Source: Celeribacter baekdonensis | Lineage (GTDB): Bacteria; Pseudomonadota; Alphaproteobacteria; Rhodobacterales; Rhodobacteraceae | Direction: 5' to 3' | Assembly: GCF_003047105.1 (NCBI RefSeq) | Contig: NZ_CP028472.1 | Coordinates: 186,001 to 250,000, forward strand | Length of the DNA stretch: 64,000 nucleotides | Shown here: positions 57,692-64,000 of the stretch, in pieces | Numbering within the stretch: position 1 is the first letter of the stretch | Layout: the number at the start of each line of letters is the position of its first letter | Position numbers and translations under genes: made by a program | Notes under the pieces: generated by a model | What the model saw: the letters and a program-made list of their open reading frames with translations, nothing else | Databases searched by the model: none | Told to the model about the DNA's origin: nothing

Positions 57692-57970
57692 TCAGTTCGG
57701 ACGTTCTTTGGTTTGCCCCGAGGCGTAGGACATCACATCCCAAATCGCAGAAATATCGGTGGCCATCAGCCGATGCACCTGCTGCAAAATCCGATCTTTG
57801 AGCCCATCGTCCAGCGCATCAACGGCGTGGCGTGCCGCACGCATGTCCTGCGGATCACGGGTTTCCAGCGCCTGTTGGATGGCGTTTTGACAGGGCGTGT
57901 CCAGGCCATCGGTTTGGGTACACACCAAGGCGAGCGTTTGGAAAAATCGAATGTCGGCGGGATCAATCAT
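57692..57970 (-). CDS. Small hypothetical protein, 92 residues
   Basis: MIDPADIRFFQTLALVCTQTDGLDTPCQNAIQQALETRDPQDM... is a soluble, helix-rich, acidic protein with two cysteines and no signal or membrane segment. GAAGGG lies 9 bases before the ATG at 57970. It is divergent from the 58021 gene across 50 bases. I do not recognise a family. The opposite strand also has an open frame here, but its composition (Arg, His, Gly rich) looks like an antisense shadow. Confidence 0.6.
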   Translation of the reverse strand: MIDPADIRFFQTLALVCTQTDGLDTPCQNAIQQALETRDPQDMRAARHAVDALDDGLKDRILQQVHRLMATDISAIWDVMSYASGQTKERPN

Positions 57971-58020
57971 CGTGTCGGCCCTTCAATGCGTAAAACAGCA
58001 CTCATTTAAAGGGGGTCTCA

Positions 58021-58311
58021 ATGACAGGTCAATCACGCAGCCTTCAAGATATTCTCATGGACCGTCTGAAAGTCACACAGGACATCGCGGCGGCCAATGT
58101 CGAGCACATGCGGCTGAACCAAAAAGCCAGCGGGATGATGGTGTTGGATATGAAGGACGAAGAGGACGGCGTGGTCGATGAGGGCCGCGAGGTCGAGCGC
58201 CGCCAAAACGAGGCCGCGTTGGAGCGCAGCGCCGACATCATCACTGCATTGGAAGGGCGTCTTTCCGCACTGGATGCGGAAATCGACACCGTTATGAAAA
58301 AGGAAAACTGA
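58021..58311 (+). CDS. Small helical protein of unknown function, first gene of the WD40 cassette
   Basis: The protein has 96 residues: MTGQSRSLQDILMDRLKVTQDIAAANVEHMRLNQKASGMM ... ALERSADIITALEGRLSALDAEIDTVMKKEN. The C-terminal 35 residues form a likely coiled coil. AAAGGGGGTCTCA gives a good ribosome site. Its stop codon directly abuts the ATG of the WD40-like gene (58312), so the two products are made together and may bind each other. No family recognised. Confidence 0.75.
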   Translation: MTGQSRSLQDILMDRLKVTQDIAAANVEHMRLNQKASGMMVLDMKDEEDGVVDEGREVERRQNEAALERSADIITALEGRLSALDAEIDTVMKKEN

Positions 58312-59451
58312 ATGACACAGCACATGCCACCTCAGGCGCTCTCGCTTTTTGATTTGTTGGCCCGGACATGGGACTTGGACCAAAACATCCGGCAGGTTCT
58401 GTTCAACATGGACGGAACGGCGCTTGCGGTGGTTCAGGCCGACGGTCGCATGACGTTTATCGGCGTGAAGGATGCCGAAGGCCCGGAAAAACGGATACGG
58501 CAGGAACTCGACACCGGCCGGATGACCATTCGGGCACGGGAAAAACCACTGCCGATGCCTCTGACCAGCCGGGATGCCACGGCGCTGTCAGACAGTAAAA
58601 TCTGCCCGCTTGGGCCACAGGGATTTGCCTTTGTCCATAGCGAGGGCGAAGAGCTTTGGCGGGCGACGCCGCGTGGCCAGCTTCTGCGGTTGTTGCCCAG
58701 TGAGGGCGCTGACATCACGGCACTGAGCGCCTTGCCAGGCGCGGCACGGATCGTGGTCGGGCGCGGCGATCAAATTTCGGTTGTGAGTGCTGAGGGCGGG
58801 GAGCCGCTGAGCAGCACAGAGTTGACGCATGATGTGCGTGACATCGCGGTGTCAGACGATGGGTGCCTGTTGGCGTGTTGGGGGGCGGGGCATATCAGCC
58901 TCATCAAAACCGATGGTCTTGAGCCTGTGACGACACTGCCCTGTCAGGGACAGGTTTTGGCGATGCGCTGGTCGCCCTGCGCACGTTGGTTGATCGCGGG
59001 GTGTCGCGACAAATCGGTTCTGGTGGTGGATGCCGCAGCCGGGACCGCAGATCGGATTGTTGATTTTCCACAGGCGGTGCAGTCGGTGGATTTCAGCGCA
59101 ACCTCGCGGGCCATGGTCGCGTCCGGGGCCTTCCGCGTGGTGGGTTGGGCGCTGCCTGAACTGCCTTTTGGCGATCACGAAGGGGACCCGATCACGACCG
59201 GCAAACCGGGGCTGACGATTGTGGATCGGCTGTCGGTTCACGGCAAACGTGACCTTTGCGCCGTTGTGTATAGCAACGGGTTGGTCACGATTTGCCGGGT
59301 GGGACAGCCCGAGGAGATGATGTTGCGCGAAGGCACCGGCGTTGCTGTCACTTCGGTCGCGTGGTCCGGGACCGGCACACATCTGGCACTGGGAGCCGAG
59401 GATGGCACGGTGTCCATCGTCACGTTCCCAGACGACATGTTCAAACAATAA
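58312..59451 (+). CDS. WD40-like beta-propeller protein
   Basis: This 379-residue soluble protein has about seven repeated blade units of 40-50 residues. Examples are VLFNMDGTALAVVQADGRMTFIGV, VRDIAVSDDGCLLACWGAGHISLI, VLAMRWSPCARWLIAGCRDKSVLVVDAAAG, VQSVDFSATSRAMVASGAFRVVGW and VTSVAWSGTGTHLALGAEDGTVSIV. Without an enzyme domain or signal peptide, it is expected to be a cytosolic binding scaffold. It is tightly linked to small genes on both sides. Its connection to the sigma54 genes on either flank is unknown. Confidence 0.85.
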   Translation: MTQHMPPQALSLFDLLARTWDLDQNIRQVLFNMDGTALAVVQADGRMTFIGVKDAEGPEKRIRQELDTGRMTIRAREKPLPMPLTSRDATALSDSKICPLGPQGFAFVHSEGEELWRATPRGQLLRLLPSEGADITALSALPGAARIVVGRGDQISVVSAEGGEPLSSTELTHDVRDIAVSDDGCLLACWGAGHISLIKTDGLEPVTTLPCQGQVLAMRWSPCARWLIAGCRDKSVLVVDAAAGTADRIVDFPQAVQSVDFSATSRAMVASGAFRVVGWALPELPFGDHEGDPITTGKPGLTIVDRLSVHGKRDLCAVVYSNGLVTICRVGQPEEMMLREGTGVAVTSVAWSGTGTHLALGAEDGTVSIVTFPDDMFKQ

Positions 59452-59470
59452 AACCAAGGGAGGAGGATCA

Positions 59471-59650
59471 ATGACACAAGCATTGACCACAGAAGAACAA
59501 AGCAAAGACCGCTTTTTCCAAGCACTTGCGAAAGTGGCCGAAGAGATGGTTGAGGAGCACGGCAAAGATTTCGCGGCGGGGGCGCTGGTTCTGGCCGCGC
59601 GCTGGGTGGCCGAAAACCGCCTTGGCCAAGCCGAAGACCTCAAGCACTAA
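59471..59650 (+). CDS. Small hypothetical protein, 59 residues
   Basis: The ATG at 59471 lies 5 bases after GGAGG, 19 bases downstream of the WD40-like gene. MTQALTTEEQSKDRFFQALAKVAEEMVEEHGKDFAAGALVLAARWVAENRLGQAEDLKH is one or two amphipathic helices. It is the last gene of the three-gene cassette. Its end overlaps the end of the opposite-strand gene by 4 bases. No family recognised. Confidence 0.7.
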   Translation: MTQALTTEEQSKDRFFQALAKVAEEMVEEHGKDFAAGALVLAARWVAENRLGQAEDLKH

Positions 59651-60620
59651 TGGAACTTTGACGCCTGCCGCATCCCGGTGGGCGTCGTTCCGGGGGCCGC
59701 CAGCCTTTGAATCTGGCTCACAAGTATACTGTTCAATGGTCCGGCCAACCGCGCAAGCGGGGCGGTCGAGGAGGATGTGTTGGCGGCTGCGACGCCCGCC
59801 ACATCCAATATTTTCGTCAAATCCGGTTCCACCAGTTGAGCGAAGGCACAGAGTTCATGAATCCGAAACGTGGCAAAATGCAAACTGTCGTCATTCGCCA
59901 GCACGTTGGTGTGCTGCCGGGTCGGGACATGGGTGTTGAGCGCGTTGCTGTGCACCGCCGCCCCAAGCGTGGTCAGCACCGTCTTGCGCCACTTCGCGTA
60001 ATCGGTGTCTGCGGAGTGATCAATGCCGACGGTATAGAGCTTTTCGGAAATGGTCCGAAAAACCCGCCCGCCTGCGATGTGACGCCGCCAAAATTCATTC
60101 GCCTCTTCAACGCTTTGACAGTCGGCAAACCGTTGCGCAAGTTTGGGACGGATCAGCAGGACCAGGGCCATATCCACATCTTCGGAAATCGACCGGGCGA
60201 TTTGCATGGCGGGCATCGGCAGGTCCGTCAACGCCAAAAGCCGCAGGGCGCTGAGTTGTTCGGTCAGCCGCGCGGACAGGGCCGCAAGCCCGTGCCATTG
60301 CGCCGGGGTCAGACCTTCGATCTGGTGGCTGCGTGCGCAACTTGCGACGGCGTGCAACGCGCGGACCCAAAGAATGCATTGATCAAACAGAAAGACCAAA
60401 TCCACCTCGGCGCTGTTGGGTGCGTTTTCAATGCGCGGCAGGGCTCGAAACCCCGGCAGGCTGCGCACCCCGTCGCGCCAGTGGCGATCAAAATCCAACC
60501 CTTTCGCCGCCCAAAGCTGTTTCACGCGGGCCAAAAGCTGTGGCGAGAGGCCGGGGTAGGACAGTTCGGGGGTGCATATTCGAAAGGGAGTGTTCCGCCA
60601 GTCGGATCATTCTTGTGCAT
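59647..60620 (-). CDS. Uncharacterised helical protein, N-terminus interrupted by an apparent one-base frameshift
   Basis: The intact frame (up to 60534, with only a TTG available as start) is helix-rich: VDLVFLFDQCILWVRALHAVASCARSHQIEGL ... LTDLPMPAMQIARSISEDVDMALVLL. Upstream its frame continues as PFRICTPELSYPGLSPQLLARVKQLW without a start. Another frame opens at ATG 60620 (MHKNDPTGGTLPFEYAPP). One extra base in the GGGGG run at 60568-60572 fuses them to a 324-residue protein. No known domain is evident and there are no membrane segments or catalytic motifs I can name. It lies between the WD40 cassette and the second rpoN, which is divergent from it. Confidence 0.65.
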
Positions 60621-60687
60621 GGGGCTGCGTGTCCGGGTTTCAGTTAAGTCACGATAGACCGGCCATCGCGCCTATGGCCAGAGTTTT

Positions 60688-60701
60688 GTCCCAGCTGGGA
60701 C
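60688..60701. promoter_or_regulatory. Perfect 14-bp palindrome GTCCCAGCTGGGAC before the second rpoN
   Basis: It lies 38-51 bases upstream of the rpoN-like ATG at 60739 and in the divergent region with the 60620 gene. It could be a repressor or activator site or a small RNA hairpin in the leader. No -24/-12 element was found here. Confidence 0.45.
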
Positions 60702-60738
60702 GGAGGAGTTGCCCCGAGAGGGGCGGAGGGAGAAAAAG

Positions 60739-61983
60739 ATGTCGCTAGCCATTCTTATGCGAGCCAGACAGACACAGGTGTTCAAAATTGGTCAGGTGAT
60801 CGAGGTGTTGAACATGTCCTCGGCCGAGTTAGACGACCATATTGCACAGACCGCGCGGGACAATCCGATGATCGTGCTGCGCCCGCGCCGCGCGGGCGGT
60901 GTCAGTGCGACGGATGTCCTTGAAATGACCGCCGTAGAAGAGGCCTCAAGCCTCTATGATCACGTTTTTCGCGAGCTGGCGGGGTTGATTTTGCAGGGCG
61001 GTCAGTTGGAAAAACTGGTCATCGCCTTGATTGAGGAGCTTGATCCATCCGGCTGGCTTGGGCGGTCGGTGGCCCAGATCGCCGAGACGCTGGGTCTCCG
61101 GGCCGAGGTGATCGAAACCGCGTTGAAAATCATCCAGAAACGTGTCGAACCGGCGGGTCTTTTTGCTCGCAATCTGGAGGAGTGTTTGCGGCTTCAATTG
61201 GAAGATCAGGACGCCATGACCGAGACCTTGGGGCGGGTTTTGGCCCATCTGGGGGCGTTTGAAAAAGGTGGTCCGGCCTGTCTGGCCAAAGCCGCCGGGC
61301 TTGAGATGGAAGAGGTGATGTCCTGTCTGTCGGTGATCCGTCGGCTGAACCCGAAACCAGGGGCTGTTTTCATGACGGATGCGACGCTTTTGCGTGAGCC
61401 GGATGTGAGGGTGACGTTGTCCACAACGGGGTGGGAGATCGAATTTCTCTCTGGTCAACCATCTGAAATGTCGATTTTACCGATGCCAAAAGGCGCGCAG
61501 ACCCCGGTGTTGCGTGAGGCGCTTGCACGGGCGCGGGCGCTGAAACAAGCCTTGGAGTTGCGTCAGTCCGCGGTAAAGCAGGTGGTGCGGGTTTTGGTGG
61601 ATCGACAAAGCGCGTATTTTCACACCGGAGCCGAAGCTTTGGAGCCGATGACCATGTCCGACGTCGCCCAAATCACCGGCTATCATGCGAGCACCGTGAG
61701 CCGCGTGTTGAATGGGTTGTTGATCGAAGGCCCCCATGGCGTGATCGCGGCGCGGGTGCTTTGCGCCGGGGCGGCCTCGGTCGAGATGACACATTCCAAA
61801 CCCAAAGTTCAGGCGCGCATCAGGGCCCTTCTGGCGTCTGAGGATTCAACACGTCCGCTGTCTGATCGTCGGCTGACGGCGCTGTTGCAGGTGGAGGGCA
61901 TCACCGTGTCCCGCCGTATCGTATCGAAATATCGTCAGGAAATCGGTCTTGCATCGGCAGCGAAACGGCGTCTTTACGCCTGA
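60739..61983 (+). CDS. rpoN: RNA polymerase sigma54 factor paralogue (RpoN-2 of this island)
   Basis: The protein has 414 residues from ATG 60739, after GGAGGGAGAAAAAG. Region I, QVFKIGQVIEVLNMSSAELDDHIAQTARDNPMIVL, lacks the glutamine richness of classic RpoN. The core-binding part is recognisable: EELDPSGWLGRSVAQIAETLG, RVEPAGLFARNLEECLRLQL, RRLNPKPGAVF. The helix-turn-helix reads MTMSDVAQITGYHASTVSRVLNG (about 304-326) and the RpoN box SRRIVSKYRQ (about 391-400). The stretch after the HTH, normally near ELKYFFS, reads ARVLCAG. It differs strongly from RpoN-1. It immediately precedes the diiron monooxygenase, whose promoter is a -24/-12 element. Confidence 0.92.
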   Translation: MSLAILMRARQTQVFKIGQVIEVLNMSSAELDDHIAQTARDNPMIVLRPRRAGGVSATDVLEMTAVEEASSLYDHVFRELAGLILQGGQLEKLVIALIEELDPSGWLGRSVAQIAETLGLRAEVIETALKIIQKRVEPAGLFARNLEECLRLQLEDQDAMTETLGRVLAHLGAFEKGGPACLAKAAGLEMEEVMSCLSVIRRLNPKPGAVFMTDATLLREPDVRVTLSTTGWEIEFLSGQPSEMSILPMPKGAQTPVLREALARARALKQALELRQSAVKQVVRVLVDRQSAYFHTGAEALEPMTMSDVAQITGYHASTVSRVLNGLLIEGPHGVIAARVLCAGAASVEMTHSKPKVQARIRALLASEDSTRPLSDRRLTALLQVEGITVSRRIVSKYRQEIGLASAAKRRLYA

Positions 61984-62069
61984 GGTTGCAGCGCAATTTT
62001 GAGACGTCAAATCCGTCTGCGTCAGGGCAAAATTTTCGGGGAATATTTAGACAACGTGCCGGGCGAATG

Positions 62070-62200
62070 CTCGGCATATTGCGTTTTGAGCACCCTGTTT
62101 TTTCGTCCGTCTGAACCCGTTCGGGCAACGTGTAAAATGGGCCAAGTGTAACGTGTAACGCTTCGTAACTCTGCGCAACGTCCGAGTGACACAATATGCG
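62070..62200. promoter_or_regulatory. Repeat-rich region upstream of the monooxygenase promoter (candidate activator sites)
   Basis: Several repeats cluster here: GCATATTGCG (62076-62085) and its near inverse CACAATATGCG followed by GACAATATGTC (62190-62211), and three copies of GTGTAA, two within GTGTAACGTGTAACG (62147-62161). The distance of 120-260 bases from the -24/-12 element suits enhancer binding. From 61984 to 62332 there is no gene. The stretch 62250-62310 is very A/T rich, which could help DNA bending. Confidence 0.45.
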
Positions 62201-62332
62201 ACAATATGTCCGTTTCACTCAGAGCCCGGATGCGCCTGATTTTGAGTGTGCAAAATAAATTAACAAAAAATATATAATAAAAACAGTTATTTAATAATTT
62301 TTAACAGATTGAGCCACGGGTTTTTCAAATTG

Positions 62333-62348
62333 TGGAACGCCGTTTGCA
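62333..62348 (+). promoter_or_regulatory. Sigma54-type -24/-12 promoter of the diiron monooxygenase operon
   Basis: TGGAACGCCGTTTGCA matches the consensus TGGCACG-N4-TTGCA in all but one base, A at the fourth position. GG and GC are 10 bases apart. The hydroxylase gene starts 248 bases downstream, so a leader of about 235 bases is expected; 62400-62580 shows no separate gene. Confidence 0.75.
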
Positions 62349-62595
62349 ACAAGACCTGCACAAGACGCGAGCAACTGCTCCACGTGGGGCAGTCTCAAAG
62401 AACGAAGGATAGGGAGTGAGGGCATGACGGTGATTGGCCAAGGCATATGCCAGCCATCGCAAGGATGTCGATCTTTTCAACCTTTGCCGAAAACCGGCGC
62501 CGCTGGAGATTGAACACCGGCGCTCAAACGCAACGGCAAAAGCCGCCAACAGGTGACCGGGTTTCCGGTCGCAGAGCTTTAAGGAGGCTCATGGC

Positions 62596-64000
62596 ATGAC
62601 TTTAACGCTTAATAAAATCACGTCTCAGCGTGGGATTTCGGTGGGGGAGGCCACCAAGAAGATTTCCGATCTTGGTTGGAACCCTTCTTATGTGCAGGAA
62701 GCCAGCACGTTCCCGACGGACTACAAAATCACCAAGGCACCGCGCGATCCGATGAAACAGGTTCTGCGCTCCTACTTCCCGATGCAGGAAGAAAAGGACA
62801 ACCGCGTTTATGGTGCCCTTGACGCCGCTTTGCGCGGTGACATGTTCCGCAACGTTCAACCCCGTTGGGTCGAATGGATGAAGCTGTTCTTGGCCATCAT
62901 CCCCTTCCCGGAAATTTCGGCTGCGCGCTCCATGGCGATGATTGCACGTCTGGCTCCGGGCGAAGATCTGCGGACCGGGTTTACCATGCAGATGGTGGAC
63001 GAATTCCGTCACTCCACGATTCAGATGAACCTGAAAAAGTGGTACATGGAAAACTACATCGACCCAGCCGGGTTTGACATCACCGAAGAAGCGTTTGGCA
63101 AATGCTATGCCACCACGATCGGTCGCCAATTTGGCGAAGGCTTCATCACCGGGGACGTGATGACTTCGGCCTGTATGTATTTGACCGTGGTTGCCGAAAC
63201 GGCCTTTACCAACACGCTTTTCGTGGCCATGCCGTCGGAAGCCGCCCGCAATGGCGACTATGCGCTGCCCACCGTGTTCTTGTCGGTTCAGTCCGATGAA
63301 AGCCGTCACATTGGCAACGGTCACTCGATGTTGATGGCCGCGTTGAAAGAGCCGGAAAACCACCTGCTTTTGGAACGCGATCTGCGCTACGCGTTCTGGC
63401 AAAACCACGCCATCGTTGATGCCGCCATCGGTACGCTGATCGAATACGGCACCACCAACCGCGACAAGGACAAAGAGTCCTATGCGGAAATGTGGCACCG
63501 TTGGATTTTTGAAGATTACTACCGGACCTACATGCTTCCGCTTGAGAAGTATGGTGTGAAAGTCCACCACGATGACGTCCAGGAAGCCTGGAACCGGATC
63601 ACCAAGAAGAACTACGTTCACAAGATCGCTCAGTTCTTTGCCGTTGGCTGGCCTGTCAACTTCTGGCGGATCGAAGCTCAGACCGAAAAAGATTTCGAAT
63701 GGTTTGAGCACAAATATCCGGGTTGGTATGCCGAATTCGGTGACTTCTGGAAATGGTACTCCAAATTGTCGAAGCCGGGTGAAACGGTTGTCACCTTCAA
63801 CGAAGACACCGGCTACGTCTATCCGCATCGGTGCTGGTCGAGCTTGGTGCCGTGTGTTGTCCGTGAAGACATCGTTGTCGATCAGATTGACGGCCAGTGG
63901 CACACTTTTGCGCATGAGCTGGATCGTTGGACCGCAGTCTCCGCGTTCTCGGATGAATACGAGGGCCGTCCGACGCCTGCGATGGGCAAATTCTCGGGCA
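62596..64000 (+). CDS. mimA: Soluble diiron monooxygenase hydroxylase alpha subunit, propane/acetone/phenol type (PrmA/MimA-like), 3'-truncated by the window end
   Basis: At least 468 residues are visible. The start ATG 62596 has AAGGAGG 8 bases upstream; the ATG at 62591 stops after two codons. The ferritin-like core shows the two Glu-x-x-His iron sites, MVDEFRHSTIQMNLKK (about 134-149) and VQSDESRHIGNGHS (about 232-245), plus IPFPEISAARSM near 104 with a likely first-site glutamate. RDPMKQVLRSYFPMQEEKDNRVYGALDAALRGDMF and EYGTTNRDKDKESYAEMWHRWIFEDYYRTYMLPLEKYG are characteristic of propane monooxygenase PrmA and MimA. These enzymes hydroxylate propane (to 2-propanol), acetone or phenol with coupling protein, reductase and beta subunit, expected past the window. 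Confidence 0.92.
   Translation, partial: MTLTLNKITSQRGISVGEATKKISDLGWNPSYVQEASTFPTDYKITKAPRDPMKQVLRSYFPMQEEKDNRVYGALDAALRGDMFRNVQPRWVEWMKLFLAIIPFPEISAARSMAMIARLAPGEDLRTGFTMQMVDEFRHSTIQMNLKKWYMENYIDPAGFDITEEAFGKCYATTIGRQFGEGFITGDVMTSACMYLTVVAETAFTNTLFVAMPSEAARNGDYALPTVFLSVQSDESRHIGNGHSMLMAALKEPENHLLLERDLRYAFWQNHAIVDAAIGTLIEYGTTNRDKDKESYAEMWHRWIFEDYYRTYMLPLEKYGVKVHHDDVQEAWNRITKKNYVHKIAQFFAVGWPVNFWRIEAQTEKDFEWFEHKYPGWYAEFGDFWKWYSKLSKPGETVVTFNEDTGYVYPHRCWSSLVPCVVREDIVVDQIDGQWHTFAHELDRWTAVSAFSDEYEGRPTPAMGKFSG

Noticed and set aside
57479-58009. Open frame of 176 codons on the + strand opposite the 57692 gene
   Set aside because: Composition is rich in Arg, His and Gly as expected for an antisense shadow. 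The opposite-strand protein has more natural composition. A GTG at 57645 with a good GGGGAGGGG box keeps a small doubt.
59647-60534. TTG start at 60534 for the unknown minus-strand protein
   Set aside because: Coding-like sequence continues upstream in frame and links to an ATG at 60620 through a one-base shift.

Overview
The window looks like chromosomal DNA of a marine alphaproteobacterium of the Rhodobacterales (Roseobacter-like). The grounds are high GC, a TPP-riboswitch-led thiCOSGEFD operon, a nadABC cluster, many TetR and ABC catabolic loci, and multiple RpoN paralogues of the kind known from Rhodobacteraceae. No IS element, phage gene, CRISPR array, tRNA or rRNA was seen.

Layout. 1-5 kb: the end of a ThDP-dependent enzyme, then an EmrAB-type efflux pair with a divergent TetR repressor and two matching operators. 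5.4-9.2 kb: a membrane PQQ dehydrogenase and two further TetR regulators. 9.3-17 kb: an amine or purine-related catabolic region. It holds a frameshifted nucleoside hydrolase, a 2OG-Fe(II) oxygenase, a polar amino-acid ABC importer, and an exported trio of Tat flavin amine oxidase, cytochrome c and RidA. Its two main promoters carry a TACAGTACTG operator. 17.4-27.1 kb: thiamine (thiCOSGEFD) and NAD (nadBCA) biosynthesis. 27.5-36.1 kb: an operon of hydantoinase/oxoprolinase HyuBA plus a branched-chain type ABC importer, next to a divergent AraC regulator.

37.3-64 kb is the most interesting part. It appears to be a sigma54-controlled ketone/alkane oxidation island. It has a LysR regulator; a five-gene ketone carboxylase in the order HyuA, small zinc subunit, HyuA, HyuB, fifth subunit (as in acetophenone carboxylase apcABCDE); and an AcoR-type enhancer-binding protein. 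Next comes an operon of CobW chaperone, SCP-x type thiolase, a 40-residue ORF and a divergent RpoN paralogue. After that come WGR and Fic proteins and a second AcoR-like AAA+ protein that lacks the GAFTGA loop and Walker B acids. A cassette of unknown genes with a WD40-like protein follows, then a second RpoN paralogue, then the hydroxylase alpha subunit of a propane/acetone/phenol-type diiron monooxygenase running off the window. Three operon starts, plus one orphan site, carry -24/-12 elements of the form TGGAA-N8-TGCW instead of TGGCAC-N5-TTGCW. A coherent reading is oxidation of a short alkane, secondary alcohol or ketone, carboxylation of the methyl ketone to a beta-keto acid, and thiolysis of its CoA ester. 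Dedicated sigma54 factors would control the pathway. The substrate is not fixed by the sequence.

Five genes are each broken by what looks like one missing base in a run of G on the + strand (near 4099, 9857, 35164, 43641 and 60568). This regularity suggests sequencing or assembly error rather than five independent pseudogenes.
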